A stretch of 64,000 nucleotides of DNA from Halorussus halophilus (GTDB lineage: Archaea; Halobacteriota; Halobacteria; Halobacteriales; Haladaptataceae): positions 3,286,001-3,350,000 of the forward strand of contig NZ_CP044523.1 in NCBI RefSeq assembly GCF_008831545.1. The letters run 5' to 3'. Below are positions 47,417-56,175 of the stretch, piece after piece. Every line of letters starts with the position of its first letter. Position 1 is the stretch's first letter. The notes under the pieces are model-generated. The model had not been told where the DNA came from and searched no databases. It was given only the letters and a program-made list of their open reading frames with translations. Both the position numbers and the translations under genes were made by a program.

Positions 47417-47755
47417 CGTAGACGGCTTCGGGGTGCAGTGACGTACCACCGAGTAGCACTCGTCGAACGAACGACAGTATCGACTACAATCGAGATTCGT
47501 GCGCGTGCGGTTCGGATGTCTACTGTAGAGACGGTCTACCCTGTCAGTCACTTCGAAGAAGACGAACGACAGCACAGCGGCGACTCGGCCACCGATATCG
47601 CGCGGGCGGAGAACGGCCGTTCATCCTGCGCGTCGTGCGCGTCGTCACGGTGAGTGTTTCCCGCGCACCTGGGCGTAGATTCGGGACGAACAAAAGGCTA
47701 CTCACGTCGAGCGTCGGCGTCACGACCGTCAGAAAAGTATGAGCGGTACGGCCCG
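47417..47755. other. Region upstream of the rrn promoters
   Basis: About 340 bases between the distal rrn promoter and the MC1 gene. No gene recognised. A further TTCGACG block on the minus strand (47461-47467) lacks a TATA element next to it and may be a decayed promoter. No other structure noticed. Confidence 0.45.
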
Positions 47756-48064
47756 CTACTCATCGAGGTGTTCGATACCCTGCTTCGAGACGTTGGCTTC
47801 GGTAATCTCGTTGGGCATCCAATCCGGCTTGTCGTCGGGAGCAGTCTCGTGCCACGCCCAACCCTCGTAGATGTGGACCTTGTCGGTCCCCTTCTCTCGA
47901 AGGCGTAGTTCGGTTCGATCCGCGGAGTCTTCCGAGGAAGCCGGGTCGAGACGCCGGGCAGCTTTCAGTGCTGCTTGTCGAGGAGTGTTCCCCGAAAAGA
48001 CGCTCTCCTCGTCTCCGTTCGAACCGCGCAGTGCGAAGTTTCGCTTACCGTCCTCACGTACCAT
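47756..48064 (-). CDS. Non-histone chromosomal protein MC1
   Basis: A 102-aa DNA-bending architectural protein of the MC1 family. The full family signature is present: MVREDGKRNFALRGSNGDEE, VFSGNTPRQAALKAARRLDP, RTELRLREKGTDKVHIYEGW, then PDDKPDWMPNEITEANVSKQ and GIEHLDE. It binds DNA as a monomer with sharp bending. The ATG at 48064 is preceded by GGAGG with 7-base spacing and gives the family start MVRED; an upstream in-frame ATG at 48079 (MEEKT) lies at the predicted transcription start and could be used leaderlessly. A strong TATA (48101-48112) precedes it. It is divergent from the AbrB-like gene. Confidence 0.93.
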   Translation of the reverse strand: MVREDGKRNFALRGSNGDEESVFSGNTPRQAALKAARRLDPASSEDSADRTELRLREKGTDKVHIYEGWAWHETAPDDKPDWMPNEITEANVSKQGIEHLDE

Positions 48065-48100
48065 GGTTTTCTCCTCCATGCCAACCCAGCACAGGACCTG

Positions 48101-48112
48101 ATATAAATATAT
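48101..48112 (-). promoter_or_regulatory. TATA box of MC1 gene
   Basis: Minus strand GATATATTTATAT, centred about 27 bases before 48079, predicting transcription start at or near the outer ATG. A similar AT-rich element in the opposite orientation (CGATACATTTATATG, 48135-48149) lies 22 bases further away. Confidence 0.65.
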
Positions 48113-48275
48113 CGCCGATATGAGCCGTTCTCAGCGATACATTTATATGTAAGGCCGAACCCGTCGCGCGATTTCCGGTCGAATCTGCGCGGTCTGCGCG
48201 GTTCGACCGCACAACGTAAGTCCTCGGAACACATACGCCGTTCACAACCGGAGCGCAGTCGCCCGGTAGAAAACA

Positions 48276-48285
48276 CTTAAGTATA
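48276..48285 (+). promoter_or_regulatory. TATA box of the AbrB-like gene
   Basis: CTTAAGTATA about 37 bases before the ATG at 48318, predicting a short leader of about 10 bases. Confidence 0.5.
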
Positions 48286-48317
48286 TTCTCTGGCGAACGT
48301 ACGCATAGGATACCGCG

Positions 48318-48515
48318 ATGGTACGGAAAAAGAAGCTCAGTCCCAGTGGCGCGAAAGGCGAGGACGGCGAGTACCACAACGTCCACATCAATCTGCACGA
48401 GGACGAGCTGGCTGTAGCTGGGATGGACATCGGTGACGAAGTGTTCGTTCGCGTCCGAGAGGACAAGATCATCATCCAAAAAGCCGACAAGGACGAGGTC
48501 GAACACGAATTCTAG
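48318..48515 (+). CDS. Small AbrB/SpoVT-like protein
   Basis: A 65-aa protein with the swapped-hairpin AbrB-type pattern: VRKKKLSPSGAKGEDGEYHNVHINLHEDELAVAG, then MDIGDEVFVRVREDKIIIQKA, ending EVEHEF. AbrB-fold proteins bind DNA as dimers, so a transcription or chromatin role is likely; the basic start and acidic end are typical for haloarchaeal members. It stands immediately ahead of pyrD (46 bases) and may share its transcript. The specific target is unknown. Confidence 0.75.
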   Translation: MVRKKKLSPSGAKGEDGEYHNVHINLHEDELAVAGMDIGDEVFVRVREDKIIIQKADKDEVEHEF

Positions 48516-48561
48516 CGCCACTCCAGGGGCTTTTTCTCCCTACGCGCGCGGTCGTTCAACG

Positions 48562-49614
48562 ATGAACTACTACGAGTTACTCAAACCGCTTCTCTTTAGA
48601 CTCCCACCAGAGACGGCTCACGACATGGTCCACGCGGGATTACGAGCAGTACAGAACACACCAGTAGCCGACGTTCTCCGGGACCACTACACCGTTGCCG
48701 ACGAACGCCTCCACGTCGAAGCGTTCGGCCAACAGTTCTCGAATCCGGTCGGCGTCGCGGCCGGGTTCGACAAGAACGCGGAGATTCCGACTGCGCTCGC
48801 GAGTCTCGGATTCGGTGCCGTCGAAGTCGGCGGCGTCACTGCAGACCCCCAATCGGGAAATCTTCGCCCGCGGATGTTTCGCCTCCGCGAAGACGAAGGC
48901 ATCGTGAACCGAATGGGACTGAACAACCACGGCGCGGACGTGGTCGGCGAGCGTCTGGCGAACACGAACGCTCCCGTCCCGGTGGGCGTCAACCTCGCGA
49001 AGACCGAAACCGTCTCGACCGAAGACGCCCCGGCAGACTACCGCTACACCTACGAGCGAGTCGCAGAGGGCGGCGATTTCTTCGTCGTCAACGTCTCGTG
49101 CCCGAACTCCGAAGGGTTCCGCGACCTCCAGAACCGCGATTCGATGGAAGCCATCCTCACGGAACTACAGGACGCGGGCGCGAGTCCGCTCCTCGTGAAA
49201 CTCTCACCAGACCTCCCGGACCCGGCCGTCGAGGACGCACTGGACCTCGTGAACGAACTCGAACTTGACGGCGTCATCGCCACCAACACGACGACAGAAC
49301 GTCCCGATACCCTGCAGAGCCACAACCGCGCGGAGGACGGCGGTCTCTCCGGAAAACCCATCGAGGAACGTTCGACCGAGATGGTCCGGTTCGTCGCCGA
49401 ACGCGTGGACGTGCCGGTCGTCGGCGTCGGCGGCGTCTCCACCGCACTCGACGCCTACAGAAAGATTCGTGCGGGCGCACACGTAGTCCAACTTTACTCT
49501 GGCCTCGTCTTCCGTGGCCCGTCCATCGCGCGCGACATCAACGAAGGCTTACTCGAACTGCTCGAAGCAGACGACTTCGAGTCTGTCGAGGACGCCATCG
49601 GCGCGGACCTCTAA
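48562..49614 (+). CDS. pyrD: Dihydroorotate dehydrogenase, class 2-like
   Basis: A 350-aa FMN enzyme oxidising dihydroorotate to orotate in pyrimidine synthesis. The N-terminal helices (MNYYELLKPLLFRLPPETAH) and GFDKNAEIPTALASLGFGAVE, GLNNHGADVV, TNTTTERP, GGLSGKPI, GVGGVSTALDAYRKIRAGA, VQLYSGLVF follow the class 2 (quinone-linked, membrane-associated) type. The catalytic-base segment reads NVSCPNSEGFRDL: the position that is Ser in E. coli class 2 (NISSPNTPG) is Cys, as in class 1 enzymes. The ATG at 48562 gives the family start. Confidence 0.93.
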   Translation: MNYYELLKPLLFRLPPETAHDMVHAGLRAVQNTPVADVLRDHYTVADERLHVEAFGQQFSNPVGVAAGFDKNAEIPTALASLGFGAVEVGGVTADPQSGNLRPRMFRLREDEGIVNRMGLNNHGADVVGERLANTNAPVPVGVNLAKTETVSTEDAPADYRYTYERVAEGGDFFVVNVSCPNSEGFRDLQNRDSMEAILTELQDAGASPLLVKLSPDLPDPAVEDALDLVNELELDGVIATNTTTERPDTLQSHNRAEDGGLSGKPIEERSTEMVRFVAERVDVPVVGVGGVSTALDAYRKIRAGAHVVQLYSGLVFRGPSIARDINEGLLELLEADDFESVEDAIGADL

Positions 49615-49642
49615 AACGAATCAGAAAGTGGAGACTTGAGCG

Positions 49643-51400
49643 CTATTCTAACGCGTCCAGTCGGAACTCGAACGCCGCGACTGGCAGTTCGAGGTCGTGT
49701 TCGACCAGCACCTCGGGGTGAATCTCGCCAATGACGCCGACAGTCTCGCCGTCGAGCACGACGGACGCAGCGCGGCCGTCGATGAAACTCGGATGGTCGG
49801 TCGGCGGTGTCTCCAGTCCGGCGTCGAAGTTGCGCGCGATGGCCTGAAGTCGAGCCTTCGCGTCCTCGTAGGAGGCGTCGTGACGCGCAAGGACGCCTGC
49901 CACCGTTCGATGCTCGGCGACGCCCGTGTTCTCCGACTCGTCTACCTGTGCTGCGAGACCTATTTCGGCGAGGTCCTGCGGATACGCCCGGTGGGTGTTG
50001 TTCTCCAAGACCATCATCAGCGAGGGGAGCGCCCACGTGCGGAGCATCGTGTAGTCCTCGCTGTAGGGTTCCATGATGGTCGCAGGTGTGGCCGCACCAA
50101 CGACGCCGTCTTTGGCGTATTCTCCGGACTCGATTTCCTCGGAGTGAATACCCATCCGCTCGAAGTTCTCTGCCTCGTTTATCATGTGGAAGTTCAGCAG
50201 GTCCTCGAAGCCGAGACCCACCAACACTTCGCGCGCGGCGTCTTCCAACTTCGAACGGTCGTGGCGACCGCCGACCGTCCCGACATCGGGATACCGCGGT
50301 TCGAGGTCGTTGAAGCCGTAGGCCCGACCCACGTCGTCCACGATGTCCAGCGGATGCAGCACGTCCACGCGGTACGGCGGCACCTCGACCTCGTACGCAA
50401 TTTCGTCGTCACCAACTTCCTCCGTCGTCGCGTCGAGACCCGACCGCTCCATGAGGTCGATTACCTTCTCGCCGCTCAGGTCGATGCCCAGCATCTGCTC
50501 GATGCGTTCGTGGGTCACCGTCTTCTCCCGGACTTCGAAGTCGGGGCGAACGAGGTCGGGACCGTCAGCGTACTCGACCTCGACCTCTTCGATGGTCGCC
50601 CCGCGGGCGTCCAGCGCGTAGCAGATGATGTTGCACATGTGGTCGATGGTCCACTGGTCGGTGCCGGTCAACTCGACGAACAGGTCACGGGAGTCAGTCG
50701 TCACCTCGGTCCGGCGGCCGTTGATGACCGGCGGGAACGAGAACAGACCGATGTCGTCGTAGATGGCCGGATATCGCTCGTACTCGCTGACGAGGTCGGC
50801 GTACGTCTCGCCGGTCGGGTGGTCCGCCAAGACCTGTGCGGGCGTCATCTCCGCGTCGGAGTCCAGTGGGACGAACCGGTCACCGTCGGGTTCGACACCG
50901 CGGTAACTGATGGCGTTACGAGCGTCTGCGCCCTCCTCGCTTGTTGCGATACGCCCCTTCAGCATCGTCAGGTCGTGAATCCCGATGGCACCCTTTGCGC
51001 GCTTTCGACCCATCGTCGCGTGCAACTTCTCCTGCAATTGGATGAGGGAGTCGAGTGCGTCCTCGTCCAGATTCACGCCGCGGACGACTGCGCCTGTGAC
51101 GTACGGGCGCTCGTCGGGCACCGACGAATCGACTTCGATAGTCCAATCGGCGTTGTTCGTGTTCGGGACGTAGACGCCCCGGTCGTCGCCGTACTGGTAG
51201 CGAAGTGAGCGCGCGACACCTTCGACCGACAGCCTATCCAGTCGGTCCGGCGCGAATTCCAGTTGGAGGTCGCCGTCCTCGGTTTCACCTTCGTACTCCA
51301 GTCCGAGGGCAAACATGTCGTCGATGAGTTCGTCGTCGCTCTTCTCGTCGTGGCCGGTGAGTTCGCGGAGTTCGTCGGGGTTTACGTCTACGACTGGCAT
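49643..51400 (-). CDS. pheT: Phenylalanyl-tRNA synthetase beta subunit
   Basis: A 585-aa subunit of the archaeal-type heterotetrameric PheRS. Starts MPVVDVNPDELRELTGHDEK; contains the B3/4 editing-like domain (about 90-270), B5 (about 270-350) and the degenerate class II catalytic-like domain (GLGFEDLLNFHMINEAENFERM to the C-terminus SRRSSSDW-free end VAAFEFRLDALE). Length (about 550-590 aa) is typical for the archaeal/eukaryotic beta chain, shorter than the bacterial one. Its ATG overlaps the pheS stop (ATGA), so the two are translationally coupled. Confidence 0.96.
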   Translation of the reverse strand: MPVVDVNPDELRELTGHDEKSDDELIDDMFALGLEYEGETEDGDLQLEFAPDRLDRLSVEGVARSLRYQYGDDRGVYVPNTNNADWTIEVDSSVPDERPYVTGAVVRGVNLDEDALDSLIQLQEKLHATMGRKRAKGAIGIHDLTMLKGRIATSEEGADARNAISYRGVEPDGDRFVPLDSDAEMTPAQVLADHPTGETYADLVSEYERYPAIYDDIGLFSFPPVINGRRTEVTTDSRDLFVELTGTDQWTIDHMCNIICYALDARGATIEEVEVEYADGPDLVRPDFEVREKTVTHERIEQMLGIDLSGEKVIDLMERSGLDATTEEVGDDEIAYEVEVPPYRVDVLHPLDIVDDVGRAYGFNDLEPRYPDVGTVGGRHDRSKLEDAAREVLVGLGFEDLLNFHMINEAENFERMGIHSEEIESGEYAKDGVVGAATPATIMEPYSEDYTMLRTWALPSLMMVLENNTHRAYPQDLAEIGLAAQVDESENTGVAEHRTVAGVLARHDASYEDAKARLQAIARNFDAGLETPPTDHPSFIDGRAASVVLDGETVGVIGEIHPEVLVEHDLELPVAAFEFRLDALE

Positions 51401-52908
51401 CAGTGAAGCACCTCCGTGTCCCGCAGCAGTTCGAGGTCACACAGCGTCCCGTGCACGTCGCGGATGTCTTCGAAGCCGTACATCAGCATGAGCAGTCGCT
51501 CTAGGGCGAGTCCCCACGCCATCACGTCGCACTCGACGCCGAGCGGTTCCAGCACTTCCTCGCGGAACATGCCCGAGTTCCCGATTTCGACCATCTCGCC
51601 GGTCGTGGGGTGTGTGCCGAACAACTCGAAGCTCGGTTCCGTGTAGGGGTTGTAGTGGGGCTTGAACTCGATGTCGGTGATACCGAACTGGGCGTAGAAC
51701 TCCTCGAAAGTGCCCATCAGGTCGCGTACCGACAAGTCTTCGGCCATGACCCAGCCTTCTATCTGGTAGAACTCCAGCAGGTGCGTCGGATCGAGCGTGT
51801 CGTTGCGGTACACCTTCTCGACGCTGAACCGACGCTGTGGCGGTTCAAGGTCGCCCTCGGCGTAGCCCGAGAGGTAGCGCATCGACAGCGAGGTGGTGTG
51901 ACCTCGTAGGTCGATACCCCGTGCGACTTTCTCGGTCCACGGCGAGTGGTATCCTTCGCCGTCCTCGCCGACACCCTCGCGGTGCGCCTGCTCGACCTTC
52001 TCCACGAGTTCTTCGGGAAGCGAGTCGATTTCCCGTGGATTCGACAGCGCGAACTGGTCCCAGTGAGTTCGCGCGGGGTGGTCTTGAGGCATGAACAGAC
52101 AGTCGTTGATCCAGAATTCCGCGTCCGCGTGTGGGCCTTCCATCTCTTGGAAGCCCATTCCCACGAGGGTGTCTTTGACCTGATTCGCGGTCTGGCGCAG
52201 GATGTGAGTCTTCCCACCGTCCAGGCGTTCGGCGTCGGCTTCGACGTTGTACTCGGCGAATTCCACGTCCGCCCACTCGCCGGAGGTGAGCATCTCGGGT
52301 GTGAGTTGGCCGACCGTCTGGGCGGCTTCGACGCCCTCCATCAGCGCGGTCACGCCGTCGTCGCTCAGCGTCACCGAGCGGACGGTCGATTCGGAAATTT
52401 CGATGAGACCGCGACTCTCCAACTGGTCCAACACGTCCTCGTCGGCGACCGGTTCGCCGAGTTCGAGCGCGGATAGCGCGGCGGCTTCCTCGTCGTTCTC
52501 GGGGTCTGCGTCTGCGTTCGCCGTAATCTCGCCGCTGTCGATGACGCCGTATCCCTTCCGGGCGTAGTTCGACAGCGCGATGTCCACCTGCGGGCCTTCG
52601 AGACCGGACTGTCCGATAACCCGGCCCATCTGCACGGCTTCGTCGTCCGCTCCTGCGTCGAGGGCGGCCTCGTAGAGCCGAATTTCTGGGAGGAGGTCTT
52701 CGAGGTACTCCTCTGCCTCGTCGGTGAGGGAGATGCGCTCCTCGACGGATTCGGCGACGGCGAGGAGACCTTCGGATTCGAGTTCGAAGGCGGCCCCAGT
52801 GACAGTTTCCGGTTTGAGACCGGTCTCGTCGGCCAATTGGTCTATCGTCTGTGCTTCGTTCGCGTCCGCGGCCTGTAGTACCGCGACCTGTGACTCTGGT
52901 AGTTTCAT
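51400..52908 (-). CDS. pheS: Phenylalanyl-tRNA synthetase alpha subunit
   Basis: A 502-aa catalytic subunit. N-terminal winged-helix repeats (MKLPESQVAVLQAADANEAQ..., about 1-220) are the tRNA/DNA-binding-like extension of the archaeal/eukaryotic type. The class II core has motif 2 region (VEKVYRNDTLDPTHLLEFYQIEGWV) and motif 3 GLALERLLMLMYGFEDIRD. The long open frame continues upstream, but the ATG at 52908 (MKLPESQV) is the family start; the upstream part has atypical composition. Promoter region not obvious: GGATAAG at 52951-52957 is a weak candidate. Confidence 0.96.
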   Translation of the reverse strand: MKLPESQVAVLQAADANEAQTIDQLADETGLKPETVTGAAFELESEGLLAVAESVEERISLTDEAEEYLEDLLPEIRLYEAALDAGADDEAVQMGRVIGQSGLEGPQVDIALSNYARKGYGVIDSGEITANADADPENDEEAAALSALELGEPVADEDVLDQLESRGLIEISESTVRSVTLSDDGVTALMEGVEAAQTVGQLTPEMLTSGEWADVEFAEYNVEADAERLDGGKTHILRQTANQVKDTLVGMGFQEMEGPHADAEFWINDCLFMPQDHPARTHWDQFALSNPREIDSLPEELVEKVEQAHREGVGEDGEGYHSPWTEKVARGIDLRGHTTSLSMRYLSGYAEGDLEPPQRRFSVEKVYRNDTLDPTHLLEFYQIEGWVMAEDLSVRDLMGTFEEFYAQFGITDIEFKPHYNPYTEPSFELFGTHPTTGEMVEIGNSGMFREEVLEPLGVECDVMAWGLALERLLMLMYGFEDIRDVHGTLCDLELLRDTEVLH

Positions 52909-53507
52909 CGTGTCTGCTGGCTTTGTGTGGTACGTCCCTGTGCGCCCGCTTATCCCTTCTGAAGCGCGCTCGTGTGTTTGGTGGATTGACGCGCTCTCGT
53001 GCGCGCCGACGGTCGGCGCGCTTCGAGCGGTTTCGTCTCCGAGCGTGGGTTCGGTCCTCGGGGAGTCCGCCGCTCGCTCAGGCCGCGAAGAAAAAGCCGA
53101 ACCCTCTGCGTAGGCGTTGCTCGTCCGTGATACTGCCACTGTGGGGTTCGGATGGCATACTCGAAGGTTTCGCTCGATTGGTCAAAAAGGTTCGGGAGAT
53201 AGGAAATACAGGTGTGGTTTGCATTCGGTGCGGCGGTTGCGTGGTGGTTAAGTTCGAAGTGAAGCTAGCTACTCCCGATACCGAGAAGGCCGCACCGCGC
53301 CGCACAGTGCCGCGAGCGCCGGCGGACAATCCGCGTCCGCCGAGGTCACACTCGCTTCGCTCGCGTGACAGCCACATCCCTCCCCACCCGACTGCGGTCC
53401 TCAGTACAGAAGACGCGACACGTCGCGTCTTCTGGGCTTGCGGTCCTCATCCCTCGCGCGGAGTTTGGCGCGACACGCTTCGCGGTCGCGCCAGCGCGCG
53501 CCGTGAT
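52909..53507. other. Intergenic region between pheS and the aspartate kinase gene
   Basis: About 600 bases. Open frames on both strands look non-coding (Arg/Ser/Pro-rich or lacking acid residues). The left end carries the pheS promoter. From about 53335 the sequence is palindrome-rich: for example CTCGCTTCGCTCGCG, AGAAGACGCGACACGTCGCGTCTTCT (53408-53433) and GCGCGACACGCTTCGCGGTCGCGCC (53469-53493), similar in style to the clusters at 26.4 and 41.6 kb. One of these may terminate transcription downstream of the aspartate kinase gene. Confidence 0.55.
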
Positions 53508-54689
53508 TCACGACAGGTGGTCTTGAATAATCTCTAAGGTCCGTTCCCTGTCGTCCCACGCCACGAACAGCGCGACGCTGGTCGCGCTGGTGATGAGGTC
53601 GTGGATGTTGATGTGGGCCTCCGCCAGCGGATTGACCAGACCGCTGATGATACCCGGTTGATTCGGCAGTTCGCCACCCATCACCCGGATGACCGCCACG
53701 TCGTCGTCCACGGTGACACTCGACAGCGTGCCCTCGTCGATGACTTCCTGATGGAGGATGTTTTCGGCGCGTTCGGCGACCGTCTCGTCCACGTAGAAGG
53801 TGATGGAGTCCATCCCACTCGCGACTGCATCGACGTTGATGTCGCTGTCACCGAGCGCACTCGATAGTTCCGAGAGGATGCCCGGCCGATTTCGCATGGC
53901 CCGACCAGCCACGGTCAGGCAGGCCAGCGGTTCCTCGCGCATGTCGATGAGGCTCTCGAACTCGCCGACGACGTTCGTCCCGCCGCCCAACAAATCGCCG
54001 TGCTGGTAGTGGACGACTCGGACGTCGAGTCGGTCGCTCTTGTACGAGAGCGCACTGGGTGCGACGACTTCCGCACCGCGGAACGAGAGGTTTCGCAGTT
54101 CGTCCACCGATATTTCGGCGACGTTTCGCGCACCTTCGACCACATGGGGGTCACCGGTCATGACACCCTCCACGTCGGTGACGATGACGACTTCGTCGGC
54201 GGACATGTAGTTGCCGAGCATCACGGCCGTCGTGTCGGACCCACCGCGACCGAGCGTCGTCACGCCGCCTTCTGCCCCTTCGGCGAGGAAACCGGTGATG
54301 ACCGGAACGACGTTGTCAAGATCTGCCGCGAGGTCTGCCGCGGCTTCTTTCGTCCGCTCGGCGTCTACTTCACCGAGTTCGTCCGTGAACACCGGCCAGC
54401 GGTCGCTCCCCGGTTCGAGGAAGATAGCTTCGACGCCGCGCGCCGAGAGGGCGGCTTTCAGCATCCGGACGCTGGTTCGTTCGCCCATGCTGACAATTTC
54501 GGCGCGGTCGGGGTCGGCCGCGTCGAACTGAATCTCTTCGAGCAGGTCGTCGGTGGTGTTACCCATCGCACTCGCGACGACCGCGATTTCGTGTCCCTCG
54601 GCGACGGCCGCGGCGATAGAGTCGGCCGCGCGATTGATTCGGTCGCCACTGCCGAGACTCGTGCCGCCGAACTTTGCGACTACGCGCAT
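53508..54689 (-). CDS. Aspartate kinase
   Basis: A 393-aa kinase phosphorylating aspartate, the first step towards threonine, methionine and (where present) lysine. The amino acid kinase domain starts MRVVAKFGGTSLGSGDRI; VITGFLAEGAEGGVTTLGRGGSDTTAVML is the nucleotide/substrate loop. Two ACT domains follow (about 255-393, including VAGRAMRNRPGILSELSSALGDS and RVMGGELPNQPGIISGLVNP), the usual site of feedback control. Start at the ATG before RVVAKFGG. With ilvA at 4.2 kb the window holds two steps of aspartate-family metabolism, far apart. Confidence 0.94.
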   Translation of the reverse strand: MRVVAKFGGTSLGSGDRINRAADSIAAAVAEGHEIAVVASAMGNTTDDLLEEIQFDAADPDRAEIVSMGERTSVRMLKAALSARGVEAIFLEPGSDRWPVFTDELGEVDAERTKEAAADLAADLDNVVPVITGFLAEGAEGGVTTLGRGGSDTTAVMLGNYMSADEVVIVTDVEGVMTGDPHVVEGARNVAEISVDELRNLSFRGAEVVAPSALSYKSDRLDVRVVHYQHGDLLGGGTNVVGEFESLIDMREEPLACLTVAGRAMRNRPGILSELSSALGDSDINVDAVASGMDSITFYVDETVAERAENILHQEVIDEGTLSSVTVDDDVAVIRVMGGELPNQPGIISGLVNPLAEAHINIHDLITSATSVALFVAWDDRERTLEIIQDHLS

Positions 54690-54845
54690 ACGAACACCCG
54701 TTCCTGTCGTCCGTCGGGCCCCCGCGCGTGACTCCTGTGCATGACAGTGGATAGCTCTGGGGACCAGATAACTGCTTTCATGTCTGAGAAGCTTGCCACC
54801 GTCGCCTGCCGGTGATTCGACACGTCTCCGTGGCGGTAGCTTCGG

Positions 54846-56018
54846 CTACTGCTTTCTGTCGTGACTCGATTCCCCGCGCCCATCGCCAGGTGGACGAACG
54901 CGTCCGCCGTCGTCCGGTGGTTGGGTCGTCTCGGCCGACTCGGGAGCGTCCGACGGTTGGTCGGGACCGCCCGACTCTTCGTCAGACCCGTCGTCGTAGG
55001 TGTCGTCCATCTCCGCTATCGGGTCGAAGGTGACGAGTCCTTTTCCAGCGGTGAACTCGTAGGTGGTCCACTCCGGGATGGCCAGAACGCCGCTCATCTT
55101 CCGGATTCGGAGTCGCTTGAGCAGCGTGTCCTTCACGATGGTGCCGTTCAGTTCGAGGTCCACGACGCCGTCCACGGCGTACCCCAAGTCGTGAGGGAAC
55201 GTCTCTTCGTTACCGGTGTAGGTCGCGCCAGCGAAGATGGGGACGAACCGACCCTTGCAGATGTCTGCGCGGATGTCCTTGACGAAGTTGTACGCCTGCA
55301 CCGGTTGGACGAGCGTGCCGAACTCCGTCAGCGAGTCGATGACGACGACGCCTCGGTCGCTCATCTCCAACCCCTCCAAGCAGTTGTCGAGTTTGTTCTG
55401 AAGTTCGCTCACGTCGCTAGGGTCTCGAATCGTCTCGGTCACGTCCTCGGTAATCTGCAAGAGGTGGCGGTTCCACTCGTTCATGCGCTCGAACATCCGA
55501 CTGCGCTCGCTCACTCGATAGGTGAAACAATCGGCGATGTGGATTTGTCCGTCTTCGAGATACGGCAATATATTCCAGTCCAACGAGAGGAACTGCTCGA
55601 CTACCGAAATCGGTGGCTCAGTGAAGGTGACGACGACGGCGGGTTCCTCGCGCTGGAGCGCGCGCCAGACGAGTTCGGCCAACAGTGCCGTCTCACGGGT
55701 TCCGGAACTGCCCGAGAGGAGGACGAAGGAGTTCCGAGGCAACCCCTGTGGAAGCGAGTTGTCGAACCCCGCGACGCCCGTCTCGAAGCGCCGAAAGCCG
55801 TGGTACTCGGTGAAGACGCGGTCGCTCTCTTTCATCGCGGTGCGACACGCTTCGGAACAGAACTCGTACGTCGCCCCGTCGCGTTCGAGGATGACCGACT
55901 CCTTCGAACGCGGCAGTCGGCAGAAGTCACAGAGGTCCGGGTCGGTTTCGCCGGGCTCGGTCTCCTCCGCGTCGTTGAGGGAAGAGTCGCCCGATTCAGG
56001 AGCGTCCGCGTCAACCAT
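54846..56018 (-). CDS. RAD55/KaiC-like protein with N-terminal zinc finger and degenerate Walker A
   Basis: A 390-aa protein. Residues 30-58 (CDFCRLPRSKESVILERDGATYEFCSEAC, with C30/C33 and C54/C58) form a TRASH/YHS-like treble-clef zinc site. A RecA/KaiC-like core follows from about 78 (TGVAGFDNSLPQGLPRNSFVLLSG), with the Walker A position reading GSSGTRET (103-110) instead of GxxGxGKT/S: the lysine is missing. The Walker B-like strand GVVVIDSLTEFG is intact. The tail (about 355-390) is Ser/Asp/Pro-rich. Relatives annotated as RAD55 family ATPases are common in haloarchaea. ATP hydrolysis is doubtful; a sensor or scaffold role is inference. The ATG at 56018 is used. Confidence 0.8.
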   Translation of the reverse strand: MVDADAPESGDSSLNDAEETEPGETDPDLCDFCRLPRSKESVILERDGATYEFCSEACRTAMKESDRVFTEYHGFRRFETGVAGFDNSLPQGLPRNSFVLLSGSSGTRETALLAELVWRALQREEPAVVVTFTEPPISVVEQFLSLDWNILPYLEDGQIHIADCFTYRVSERSRMFERMNEWNRHLLQITEDVTETIRDPSDVSELQNKLDNCLEGLEMSDRGVVVIDSLTEFGTLVQPVQAYNFVKDIRADICKGRFVPIFAGATYTGNEETFPHDLGYAVDGVVDLELNGTIVKDTLLKRLRIRKMSGVLAIPEWTTYEFTAGKGLVTFDPIAEMDDTYDDGSDEESGGPDQPSDAPESAETTQPPDDGGRVRPPGDGRGESSHDRKQ

Positions 56019-56175
56019 ACACCCGGTTAGGACCGAGGTGTCAAAGGTCCTCCGTGCGGACGAACCCAACGGGACAGCGTAGCCGAACCGGACGGGTGGC
56101 GAGGTTGAACCGAACGAACGACGACACCGATTTGCCCGCGAAGTTTAACTTTACGGACGATAGAGTGTGCCAACA

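Noticed and set aside
52851-53537. 228-aa frame spanning the pheS-aspartate kinase gap
   Set aside because: Arg/Ser-rich non-acidic product, overlaps palindromic DNA and the start of pheS; typical of non-coding haloarchaeal DNA.
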